NCBI GenBank assembly: GCA_946481475.1
Contig: CAMLOB010000320.1
Location: 1 to 5,475, forward strand
Origin: an uncultured Chlorobiota bacterium
GTDB lineage: Bacteria > Bacteroidota > Kapaibacteriia > OLB7
Length of the DNA stretch: 5,475 nt
Reading direction: 5' to 3'
Shown: positions 1 to 4,485 of the stretch, piece after piece
Layout: every line of letters starts with the position of its first letter
Position numbering within the stretch: position 1 is the first letter of the stretch
Notes under the pieces: generated by a model
The model's database searches: none
What the model saw: only the letters and a program-made list of their open reading frames with translations
Told to the model about the DNA's origin: nothing
Position numbers and translations under genes: made by a program

Positions 1-254
1 TCCTCTTCTGCTGCGGGGTTGTCCGATTCCTTCAGTGCCGTTTCCACGTTCTCTCCGAGGTTCTCGAGGTCGGCGACGATGTCGTCGATGATCCAGTTGA
101 GACAGCCTGCCTCGCGGCCGGTGACGTGTTCGAGTCCGTAGGTGGCGTAGCGCAGGACCTGCAGGCGTCCGGCGTTGCGCTCGATCGTGCGGAAGATGCT
201 TTCCGTGGTGGTGCCGCTCCTGGCGGTGGTCGATGTGAATTGTGAGTGAGTCAT
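1..254 (-). CDS. Unidentified small protein, 3' end outside the window
   Basis: An open frame starts at ATG 254-252 and runs off the left edge after 84 codons without a stop. The translation begins MTHSQFTSTTARSG. It continues with a predicted amphipathic helical part (IFRTIERNAGRLQVLRYATY, then NWIIDDIVADLENLGENVE) and an acidic tail (ESDNPAAEE). Codon use is GC-rich at third positions, as in the neighbouring genes, which supports real coding. I recognise no family. The helical, soluble character and the position at the end of a phage-like operon suggest a small accessory protein of the mobile element, but that is inference. The start codon lies inside a 17-bp repeat (250-266), and a potentially structured leader (275-339) lies just upstream. 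Confidence 0.6.
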   Translation of the reverse strand, partial: MTHSQFTSTTARSGTTTESIFRTIERNAGRLQVLRYATYGLEHVTGREAGCLNWIIDDIVADLENLGENVETALKESDNPAAEE

Positions 255-266
255 AGGATTTAAGCA
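250..266. repeat. 17-bp direct repeat, copy 1
   Basis: The plus strand reads gtcataggatttaagca here and recurs at 386-402 with one mismatch (t for a at the 13th base). In this copy the reverse complement contains the ATG of the partial gene that ends at the left edge. An 8-bp inverted partial copy (tcctatga) lies at 294-301, in the loop of a predicted hairpin. Confidence 0.7.
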
Positions 267-274
267 GAAAACGA

Positions 275-339
275 TACCGAGCCTTGCTAACGCTCCTATG
301 AGGGCGTCCCCGCACGTCACCGTAACGGGAGACTCGGTA
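275..339 (-). ncRNA. Candidate structured RNA leader (three-way junction)
   Basis: A 7-bp outer stem (275-281 TACCGAG with 333-339 CTCGGTA) encloses two inner hairpins. One is 290-295 with 302-307 (ACGCTC/GGGCGT, one G-T pair, 6-nt loop). The other is 309-312 with 326-329 (CCCG/CGGG), with a smaller ACG/CGT helix inside. On the minus strand the outer stem is followed by TCGTTTTC, and the ATG of the next gene is about 20 nt further on. The element could therefore be a regulatory leader or attenuator of that gene. It matches no riboswitch or ribozyme consensus that I can recall. Short stems can arise by chance in GC-rich DNA, and neither transcription nor strand is proven. Confidence 0.35.
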
Positions 340-344
340 CCATA

Positions 345-383
345 GTTATCGGAATAAAGAATAACCGCTTGACGGAGCGGTTA
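345..383 (-). terminator. Probable rho-independent terminator of the minus-strand operon
   Basis: A perfect 8-bp inverted repeat (362-369 TAACCGCT with 376-383 AGCGGTTA, loop 370-375) is followed on the minus strand by a T-rich run, TTCTTTATTCC. No T-run follows it on the plus strand. It lies about 95 bp beyond the stop of the Mor-like gene, so it would end transcripts coming from the replication operon. The interrupted T-run makes it a moderate call. Confidence 0.5.
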
Positions 384-385
384 CC

Positions 386-402
386 GTCATAGGATTTTAG
401 CA
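386..402. repeat. 17-bp direct repeat, copy 2
   Basis: This is the second copy of the 17-bp repeat (gtcataggattttagca), 136 bp from the first. On the minus strand it also contains ATGAC, but the frame that opens there closes after 14 codons, so it is not a gene. The two copies bracket the terminator and the candidate structured leader. Confidence 0.7.
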
Positions 403-476
403 CTGGAAAGATAGGGAACTCCGAAGAGAATTCCTCGGCGATCATGGATAGAAGTGCCTCGCCGTCGGGCTGACGA

Positions 477-752
477 TCACGTCCCTCCTTCGATTGCGCG
501 GACGGCACTCCGCACATAGTCGATGCTGAGACCGACCTCTTTGGCGATGGTGCGGATCGGGACGTTCTGCGCGTGGAGCTCTGCGATGTAGGCCTGCACC
601 AGCGGCTCGATCCGGTTCGGATGCGGGACGTAGAGCCGGGTGCCGGGGAGTTCGACCATGAGTGTGCGGACGACATCGATGCCGCAGACGTCGGCGATCA
701 GTTGCATGTCGGCCGAGAGGTGTTGGTAGGTGATACGCTTTGTCAGGGACAT
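477..752 (-). CDS. Mor-family transcriptional activator (phage Mu Mor/C type)
   Basis: This 91-residue protein has the layout of the Mor transcription activator family. An N-terminal helical dimerisation part holds MQLIADVCGIDVVRTLMVEL (16-35). A short strand with the family-typical GTRLYVP (37-43) follows, and a C-terminal helix-turn-helix covers about residues 64-87 (IRTIAKEVGLSIDYVRSAVR). In phage Mu, Mor activates the middle promoter as a dimer; related proteins occur in many prophages and integrative elements. Length is close to the family norm. No clear Shine-Dalgarno precedes the ATG. The gene lies downstream of the replication-like genes, where a switch to later gene expression would fit. 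Its target promoter is not identifiable here. The assignment rests on my recognition of the family pattern, not on a search. Confidence 0.75.
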   Translation of the reverse strand: MSLTKRITYQHLSADMQLIADVCGIDVVRTLMVELPGTRLYVPHPNRIEPLVQAYIAELHAQNVPIRTIAKEVGLSIDYVRSAVRAIEGGT

Positions 753-759
753 GGTGGAT

Positions 760-880
760 TTTCGATTTGCGATTTATGAGTTTCGATTGTTGGTTGAGTT
801 GGGGGCAGTGAGCTATGAGCTATCAGCAGTCAGCTATGAGTCTCCCTTTGCGCCTTTGCTCTTTGCGTTCTTTGCGTGAG
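760..880. repeat. Patchwork of three short intergenic repeat types
   Basis: Three runs of simple repeats lie side by side. About 760-787 has CGATTT-type units (cgatttgcgattt, then tttcgattg). 811-840 has AGCTATGAG and GCTATCAG units (agctatgag at 811-819 and again at 832-840). 846-876 has CTTTGCG-type heptamers at 846, 861 and 870, with a variant between them, a period of about 8-9 bp. Similar sequences are common between genes in several bacterial phyla. The third run is inside the coding frame of the upstream gene and encodes its lysine-rich tail. Confidence 0.7.
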
Positions 881-1427
881 TCTCGGCAGTAGAGCAATCA
901 GCCTCCCTCCGCCAGTATGCCCGGCGTTCCTTGCGAAGTTGGGTGATGGTCTCGCCGGCTCGGTCGAGATCTTCCTTCAGCTTCCAGCGTTCGCGTTCGC
1001 AGGCGAGGAGGCGGACGGTTGTTGCGTTCATTCGCTCGGCTGCTTCCTCCGGTGAACCTTCCCGCTCTTCCTCCTCCCTCCTCTTGCGGTAGCCCGCTTC
1101 GAAGGCTCGTTGCTTGATTGCGGCCAGTTGCCGGGGCGTGATCACCGGTTCACCGAACGCCTGGAACCAGAACCGGCGGGCAAGGGGACGGCCATACGTC
1201 TCCATCAACGCCACCGTCTCGGCGGCGGCGGTGATCTGGTCCAGCGTGTAGGGCGTTTCGTACAGCCAGTCGGCCAGCGTCAGGCGCTGGTCCGATGTGG
1301 CGACGCTGAGCGTTGCCTGCTCCAGTTCGGCAATCAGCCGGATGATCGCCACCGCCCGCTTCTCCTCTTGCTCCGGCGACAGACCGGCGTGATCGATAGC
1401 TGGGGCCGTGATGCCGGCGGCGTCAAT
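834..1427 (-). CDS. Unrecognised protein in the position of a helicase loader
   Basis: The open frame reaches back to an ATG at 1553, but residues encoded there (MRPRSRADSNTSTSTRTR) look like a shadow of the upstream gene. I prefer an ATT start at 1427, four bases after AAGGAG, with the upstream TGA overlapping it by one base (ATTGA). This gives 197 residues. Residues 46-93 are helical, with DWLYETPYTLDQITAA followed by GRPLARRFWFQAF. Residues 113-175 are highly charged and likely coiled coil (KRREEEEREGSPEEAAERM ... LRKERRAYWRRE). The tail THAKNAKSKGAKGDS is encoded by an intergenic-type repeat. The middle part faintly recalls lambda P-type replication proteins (Trp ... tldqi ... pla..Fw), and the gene directly follows an initiator-like gene, as P follows O. 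That role is inference; no diagnostic motif is seen. Confidence 0.65.
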   Translation of the reverse strand: MDAAGITAPAIDHAGLSPEQEEKRAVAIIRLIAELEQATLSVATSDQRLTLADWLYETPYTLDQITAAAETVALMETYGRPLARRFWFQAFGEPVITPRQLAAIKQRAFEAGYRKRREEEEREGSPEEAAERMNATTVRLLACERERWKLKEDLDRAGETITQLRKERRAYWRREADCSTAETHAKNAKSKGAKGDS

Positions 1428-2406
1428 GAAGCTCCTTCTTTTCGGCTCGTTGTCTGCGTCGTTCCCGCATGAGGGCGAGGAGTTTGAGGGTCTCCGGATC
1501 CTCGTCCGGGTTGAGGTGGACGTGTTGCTGTCGGCTCGTGATCGTGGTCTCATGGTCGCGTCGAGATGATGATGGTGATGCGTTCGATTGTCGGTACCGC
1601 CAGGCGGCCATCAGACTGGCTCCCCAGTGACGGATCGCGTTGCCGTTGCGGTCGACCCAGCCGACCGACGTGTAGCTCTCCCAGATGCTCCGGGCATCCT
1701 CCTCCGGCACACCGGATCGAGCGGCATGGTCCAGAAACTCCGCAAGCGTCGGCCAGTGATCGCCCGGATCGAAGCGCGCCGCCTCTGTCTCTGTTCTCTG
1801 GTCTTGTTCAATGGTATAGTTCCTGGATCTGGTTCTGTGGGACATCGGTGTCACGGGTCGGGGGACACCAGTGTCACCCCCCTCAGGACATCGGTGTCCT
1901 CCCCCCGGGTCATCCGTGTCACCGGTGACAGGGGCGTCATCGGGCAGAAGGACACCAGTGTCCCCGGTTGGAGGACATGTGTGTCCCTCCCCCGGGACAT
2001 CAGTGGCACCGGTAGCAGGGACACTCACGTCACCCGGGACATCGGTGTCACCGGTTGCAGGGACATTGATGACCTCACCGGACAGAGATAACCCCTCCCG
2101 AGCGGTCGGTTCCCCCGAGTTTTCCACAAGACAGATCGTCGGGTTCAGCAGGCGGTACGTGGTGGTTCTGCCGGTCGAAGCCTTCCGCTCGATCAGCCCC
2201 ACCCCCTCCAATCCCTTCAGCAGACGGGCAACGGTCCGGACCGAGAGTCCGATATCGGCGGCAAGACGGGAGCGGGAGGGCCAGCAGATCTGCTCGGCGT
2301 TGGCGTAGGAAGCCAGGATCATGTAGAGGCAGCGGGCCTGGGGCGAGAGGGCGGCGTTGCGGATCAGCGCAACCGGAAGACAAGCGAAGGGTTCGGTCCG
2401 CTTCAT
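1423..2406 (-). CDS. Replication-initiator-like protein with N-terminal winged HTH
   Basis: The 327-residue protein has three parts. Residues 1-90 form a winged helix of the HTH_36 kind used in plasmid and phage replication proteins: LSPQARCLYMILASYAN, then CWPSRSRLAADIGLSVRTVARLL, then a wing ending TTTYRLL. Residues about 111-190 are a Gly/Pro/Asp/Thr-rich linker with recurring GDTDVPG, GDTGV, GHRCPE and TPMSH, encoded by the repeat array at 1841-2073. Residues 215-272 contain a conserved-looking module (IWESYTSVGWVDRNGNAI, then HWGASLMAAW). It matches the GW..g..i.dW.aa...W pattern seen at the C terminus of phage replication proteins. The tail is basic (RERRRQRAEKK). The start overlaps the upstream stop as ATGA, with a strong GGAGGGAG 5 nt before it, so the pair is probably translationally coupled. 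Initiation at its own internal repeats, as with lambda O, is a hypothesis. Confidence 0.75.
   Translation of the reverse strand: MKRTEPFACLPVALIRNAALSPQARCLYMILASYANAEQICWPSRSRLAADIGLSVRTVARLLKGLEGVGLIERKASTGRTTTYRLLNPTICLVENSGEPTAREGLSLSGEVINVPATGDTDVPGDVSVPATGATDVPGEGHTCPPTGDTGVLLPDDAPVTGDTDDPGGGHRCPEGGDTGVPRPVTPMSHRTRSRNYTIEQDQRTETEAARFDPGDHWPTLAEFLDHAARSGVPEEDARSIWESYTSVGWVDRNGNAIRHWGASLMAAWRYRQSNASPSSSRRDHETTITSRQQHVHLNPDEDPETLKLLALMRERRRQRAEKKELH
1432..1437 (-). promoter_or_regulatory. Shine-Dalgarno that supports a non-standard ATT start
   Basis: On the minus strand AAGGAG is followed by CTTC and then ATTGAC. The ATT (1427-1425) is in frame with the downstream gene. The last base of ATT is the first base of the TGA that ends the upstream gene. 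No ATG, GTG or TTG in this frame lies near the Shine-Dalgarno. The 4-nt spacing is short but workable. Confidence 0.5.
1841..2073. repeat. Array of eleven 12-bp inverted-repeat units (iteron-like)
   Basis: Plus-strand units start at 1841, 1864, 1887, 1909, 1927, 1951, 1974, 1996, 2020, 2038 and 2062. Consensus is GACAYCRGTGTC; the copies at 1864 and 1951 (GACACCAGTGTC) have perfect 5-bp arms, and the one at 1927 is the most diverged. Spacings are 23, 23, 22, 18, 24, 23, 22, 24, 18 and 24 bp, about two helical turns. Some spacers are also related (ctccccccgg and cctcccccgg; accggtagcagg and accggttgcagg), which suggests block duplications. Eight units are read as D-T-D/G-V-like, two as G-H-R/T-C-P and one as T-P-M-S, so all codon phases occur. 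Binding by the encoded HTH protein is inferred. Confidence 0.8.
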
Positions 2407-2720
2407 GGCCGCTCCCTCCTCCGCTGCGTCCCTTGCAACGCGGCGGTGACATCCTCGACACGGTAGAGCAGGCGACGGCCGGCACGGCAGGGGATCAGCG
2501 CTCCCTGCTTCTCGAGTTTCCGGAGCGTGGTGTAGGAGACATGCAACAACTCGGCGGTCTCGGCTCTGGTCAGGAAATCGGTCCCGCCGTCGGGCTTCTC
2601 CGGATCGTTCTTCGGCAGACGTTCATCGAGGGCATCGGCGATCCCGCGACGGATCAGACCGGAGAGTTCTTCAAGACTGATCGGGAGGATGATTCCTCCC
2701 GGATGGACTGGATGATTCAT
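2403..2720 (-). CDS. Excisionase/MerR-type HTH DNA-binding protein
   Basis: This 105-residue protein carries a C-terminal helix-turn-helix of the HTH_17/excisionase class at about 49-95: FLTRAETAELLHVSYTTLRK, then a wing with CRAGRRLLYRVEDVTAAL. The N-terminal 45 residues include a short helical segment (SLEELSGLIRRGIADALDERL) that may mediate self-association. Proteins of this type act as excision directionality factors, replication accessory proteins or small regulators on Bacteroidota mobile elements, and the sequence does not decide between these. It begins 27 bp after the upstream small gene and ends in a 4-bp ATGA overlap with the initiator-like gene, so all three are probably one transcription unit. 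No clear Shine-Dalgarno precedes its ATG. Confidence 0.8.
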   Translation of the reverse strand: MNHPVHPGGIILPISLEELSGLIRRGIADALDERLPKNDPEKPDGGTDFLTRAETAELLHVSYTTLRKLEKQGALIPCRAGRRLLYRVEDVTAALQGTQRRRERP

Positions 2721-2747
2721 GGCGTTTTGTGAGTTGGTGAGAAGATT

Positions 2748-2954
2748 TCAGCGATTACGGGTCTTCTTGACGGCCTTCGACTTCGTCGGTGCGGTTGCTT
2801 CGGCATAGGTCCAGACGATCTGCTGATAGTTCTGGCTGGTTTGCAGCAGGTAGGAGAGGAAATTCTGCGGGGTTCGCAATTCCTCTTTGGCCGCCGCCCG
2901 GATAGCGTTCATGTGGTCTTCGGGAAGATAGACGTGAGCCTGGATATTCTTCAT
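2748..2954 (-). CDS. Small ribbon-helix-helix-like protein
   Basis: The 68-residue reading starts at ATG 2954 (MKNIQAHVYLPEDHMNAIR). The frame extends upstream to a TTG at 2981, but those nine residues look non-coding. A short N-terminal strand (QAHVYLPEDH, 5-14) is followed by two helices (MNAIRAAAKEE, and TPQNFLSYLLQTSQ). This order recalls Arc/CopG-type ribbon-helix-helix dimers, although the usual Gly/Asn turn and Ser at the second helix are only loosely matched. The C-terminal tail is basic (KSKAVKKTRNR). It is the first gene of the leftward operon and is divergent from the XRE regulator, the place of a Cro-like or copy-control regulator in phage and plasmid modules. That role is inference. 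Confidence 0.65.
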   Translation of the reverse strand: MKNIQAHVYLPEDHMNAIRAAAKEELRTPQNFLSYLLQTSQNYQQIVWTYAEATAPTKSKAVKKTRNR

Positions 2955-3052
2955 ACTTATAGAATGATTTGTGTACAACAAAAGTGATGATTATTTTAGC
3001 TTAAATAGCTTAATTTAATTCGCTTTTCAAGAAGATATTTCATTCAGCCGAA
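2955..3052. promoter_or_regulatory. Divergent AT-rich control region with candidate operator
   Basis: This 98-bp gap between divergent regulator genes is much richer in AT than its flanks. It has a 9-bp tandem repeat (2997-3005 TAGCTTAAA, 3006-3014 TAGCTTAAT) and an overlapping inverted repeat (3001-3006 TTAAAT with 3013-3018 ATTTAA, spacer AGCTTA). On the minus strand CACTTTTG (2986-2979) differs by one base from the Bacteroidota -7 element TAnnTTTG. It would place the start of transcription about 18 nt before the leftward gene, with the repeats near its -33 position. No good promoter is visible for the rightward gene. Repressor binding here is inferred from layout. Confidence 0.5.
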
Positions 3053-3559
3053 ATGAAGCAAACCAGAATGGCTCGCATCATTGATGATTACGAGTCTTTA
3101 CAGAAGCAAATTGGTCATCGTTTGCAGATGATGCGGATCGAGCTGGGATTGAACCAGACGGAGCTGGCTGAAGCCTGCGGCGTCTCGAACGGACGCATCA
3201 GCGAGAACGAGGCGGGGAACGCACTGATCAGTACCGACCTGATCCTGGCTCTCTGGCAGGTCTTCCACGTGAGTCCCTTCTACCTCCTGTTCGACATCGG
3301 ACCGAGGAGGTTTGCCCGGGATCCGATGACCGATGGAGCCGGCGTTGCGACGTTGAACAGACTGCTGGAGGCGATCAGCGCGACAAGCGAATGGTTGCTC
3401 TCGAACGGCGGCGAAGTCCTGCCGCAACCGGCACCGGAAGACATGAACCGCTTCAGCAACGCCCGCTTCGGCAAGACGGCCAAAGCCGAGACCTACACCG
3501 CCGAAGAGGTGGCCGAACTGATGAACCAGTTGCGCAAGAAGGAGCGGAAGGGCCCATGA
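3053..3559 (+). CDS. XRE-family helix-turn-helix transcriptional regulator
   Basis: The 168-residue protein has a typical Cro/CI helix-turn-helix at about residues 20-80: IGHRLQMMRIELGLNQTELA, turn ACGVS, then recognition helix NGRISENEAG (46-55), and DLILALWQVFHVSPFYLLF. The HTH is followed by a region of about 90 residues with no recognised domain and a C-terminal predicted helix (TYTAEEVAELMNQLRKKERK, 147-166). It lacks a fused S24 peptidase or other sensor domain. It is transcribed away from the replication-type operon across a shared control region, which fits a repressor of that operon and of itself. The ATG has no Shine-Dalgarno but is the first in-frame start giving the complete HTH. 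Confidence 0.85.
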   Translation: MKQTRMARIIDDYESLQKQIGHRLQMMRIELGLNQTELAEACGVSNGRISENEAGNALISTDLILALWQVFHVSPFYLLFDIGPRRFARDPMTDGAGVATLNRLLEAISATSEWLLSNGGEVLPQPAPEDMNRFSNARFGKTAKAETYTAEEVAELMNQLRKKERKGP

Positions 3560-3677
3560 CCGAATGATACGGCGTATACAGACAACAGGAACTTGAATCA
3601 CTTGCAGCCCCCTGCCGCCCGCTACCGACGTATGGTTCAACCAGACCGGCACGGGGAGAAAACGGAACAATCACTCT

Positions 3678-4022
3678 ATGAGATCATACAACGCTGAGCG
3701 GAACGGCCGCTCACAGCAGACGACAGGAACGAACGACAACAGAAGACAGATCACGATTGAGGACGGCTCGCTTGAAGGGGTAGGGATTCATCCGGGAGAT
3801 GAAGTCACGATCGAGCTGCAACCCATCCACCGTGAAGACCTGCGATACCACCGAGGCGAGCTTCTCTGTTTCGCGGATGGTGCCGGCGGCATAGTGGTAG
3901 GCCGGTGTGCGTATCCGTACATTGAACTACCGTACCGGGAAATCACCTTGAGAATCGGGATGAGTGATCGGCGGGTTGTGGGGGTGGTGAAGAATACGAA
4001 CCGGTCCGAGCAAAATGAGTAA
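3678..4022 (+). CDS. Small protein resembling a degenerate S24/LexA-like domain
   Basis: The 114-residue protein contains DGSLEGVGIHPGDEVTIEL (29-47). This resembles the active-site segment of LexA/CI S24 peptidases (GDSM..aGI.dGD.v.v), and Ser31 is in the position of the nucleophile. The end (RRVVGVVKNTNR, 98-109) resembles their last strand, eviG.V. The expected catalytic lysine is not evident: around GGIVVGRCAYPYIEL (70-84) an arginine (76) is the only basic residue. It may therefore be an inactive or non-proteolytic fold. It lies 118 bp after the XRE gene on the same strand, so the two could be the separated halves of a phage-type repressor. No strong ribosome binding site is seen. It could also be an unrelated beta-barrel protein. 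Confidence 0.6.
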   Translation: MRSYNAERNGRSQQTTGTNDNRRQITIEDGSLEGVGIHPGDEVTIELQPIHREDLRYHRGELLCFADGAGGIVVGRCAYPYIELPYREITLRIGMSDRRVVGVVKNTNRSEQNE

Positions 4023-4050
4023 GTTGACACCCCAATTGGCACCCCACAAA

Positions 4051-4083
4051 CACAAAATCCCCGAAATCATTACGATTTCGAGG
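4051..4083 (-). terminator. Rho-independent terminator of the rpsT-tRNA-Arg unit
   Basis: A 10-bp stem (4059-4068 with 4074-4083, one G-T pair, 5-nt loop) is followed on the minus strand by ATTTTGTG. It begins 7 bp beyond the 3' end of the tRNA. On the plus strand there is no T-run after the stem, so it is directional. It also marks the boundary between the core genes and the accessory region. Confidence 0.7.
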
Positions 4084-4090
4084 ATTCCAG

Positions 4091-4164
4091 TACACCCGAG
4101 AGGATTCGAACCCCTAACCTTCTGATCCGTAGTCAGATGCTCTATCCAGTTGAGCTACGGGTGC
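4091..4164 (-). tRNA. tRNA-Arg, anticodon ACG
   Basis: The minus strand folds into a complete 74-nt cloverleaf. The acceptor stem is GCACCCG/CGGGTGT with one G-T pair, and the D arm is GCTC/GAGC. The anticodon stem TCTGA/TCAGA has loop CTACGGA (anticodon ACG), and the T arm AGGGG/CCTCT has loop TTCGAAT. The discriminator base is A. The CCA end is not encoded and must be added after transcription. In bacteria A34 of this tRNA is normally converted to inosine, so it reads CGU, CGC and CGA. It lies 30 bp after the rpsT stop on the same strand and probably shares its transcript. Its 3' end faces the phage-like region, a common integration target. Confidence 0.97.
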
Positions 4165-4194
4165 ATTGTCGCCGACTCTTTGTCGGGGCGGACC

Positions 4195-4455
4195 TTAGGC
4201 GTTGTCGAAGTTTGCGACCAGCCGGGCGAACTGACTCTTCCGGTTTGCCGCAAAGTTCTTGTGGATAACTCCCTTGGTGGCCAGACGGTCAAGGATCTGT
4301 TGCGCCTCGCGACTCTTCGCGACCGCTTCATCCTTGTTCGAGGCCTGATGCACCGCCTTGATCGCCCGGCGCATCTTGATTTTCTGGAACCGGTTGTAGG
4401 CGCGGCGCTTTGCCGACTGCTTTACCCGCTTCTCTGCTGACTTATGTTGAGGCAT
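4195..4455 (-). CDS. rpsT: 30S ribosomal protein bS20
   Basis: The 86-residue product has the bS20 signature throughout. It begins MPQHKSAEKRVKQSAKRRAYNR, typical of the lysine/arginine-rich first helix. A central three-helix bundle follows, with AIKAVHQASNKDEAVAKSRE and ILDRLATKGVIHKNFAANRK, in which the G-V-I-H-K-N-x-A-A-x-R-K motif is diagnostic. bS20 binds 16S rRNA early in 30S assembly. The length is normal. The frame is open further upstream to 4728, but the family N terminus and a promoter at 4486-4516 fix the start at 4455. Shine-Dalgarno complementarity is weak (GACGAG). A 5-bp hairpin (CCGAC/GTCGG) in the 30-bp gap to the tRNA lacks a T-run and probably does not terminate transcription. 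Confidence 0.97.
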   Translation of the reverse strand: MPQHKSAEKRVKQSAKRRAYNRFQKIKMRRAIKAVHQASNKDEAVAKSREAQQILDRLATKGVIHKNFAANRKSQFARLVANFDNA

Positions 4456-4485
4456 AGTTTCTCGTCGCTGTTTTTTAAAGAGCCA

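Noticed and set aside
317..676. Minus-strand frame overlapping the Mor-like gene
   Set aside because: It is Ser/Arg/Pro-rich, typical of an out-of-frame reading, and crosses the terminator hairpin.
1428..1553. ATG start at 1553 for the gene after the initiator
   Set aside because: The added residues are Arg/Ser/Thr-rich shadow-like sequence overlapping the upstream gene by 131 bp and lack a Shine-Dalgarno.
1841..2073. CRISPR array
   Set aside because: The units are 12 bp with 6-12 bp gaps, degenerate, and lie inside an intact coding frame; CRISPR repeats and spacers are each about 25-40 bp.
1588..2308. Long open frames on the plus strand opposite the initiator-like gene
   Set aside because: They are low-complexity mirror readings of the repeat array and of GC-rich codons. 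The minus-strand frame has recognisable domains, a Shine-Dalgarno and coupled neighbours.
3632..3697. Short plus-strand frame (ATG 3632) between the XRE and S24-like genes
   Set aside because: Only 21 codons with no ribosome binding site. A frameshifted start of the S24-like gene was considered, but nothing supports it.
4165..4194. Hairpin between rpsT and the tRNA as a terminator
   Set aside because: The stem has only 5 bp and is not followed by a T-run.
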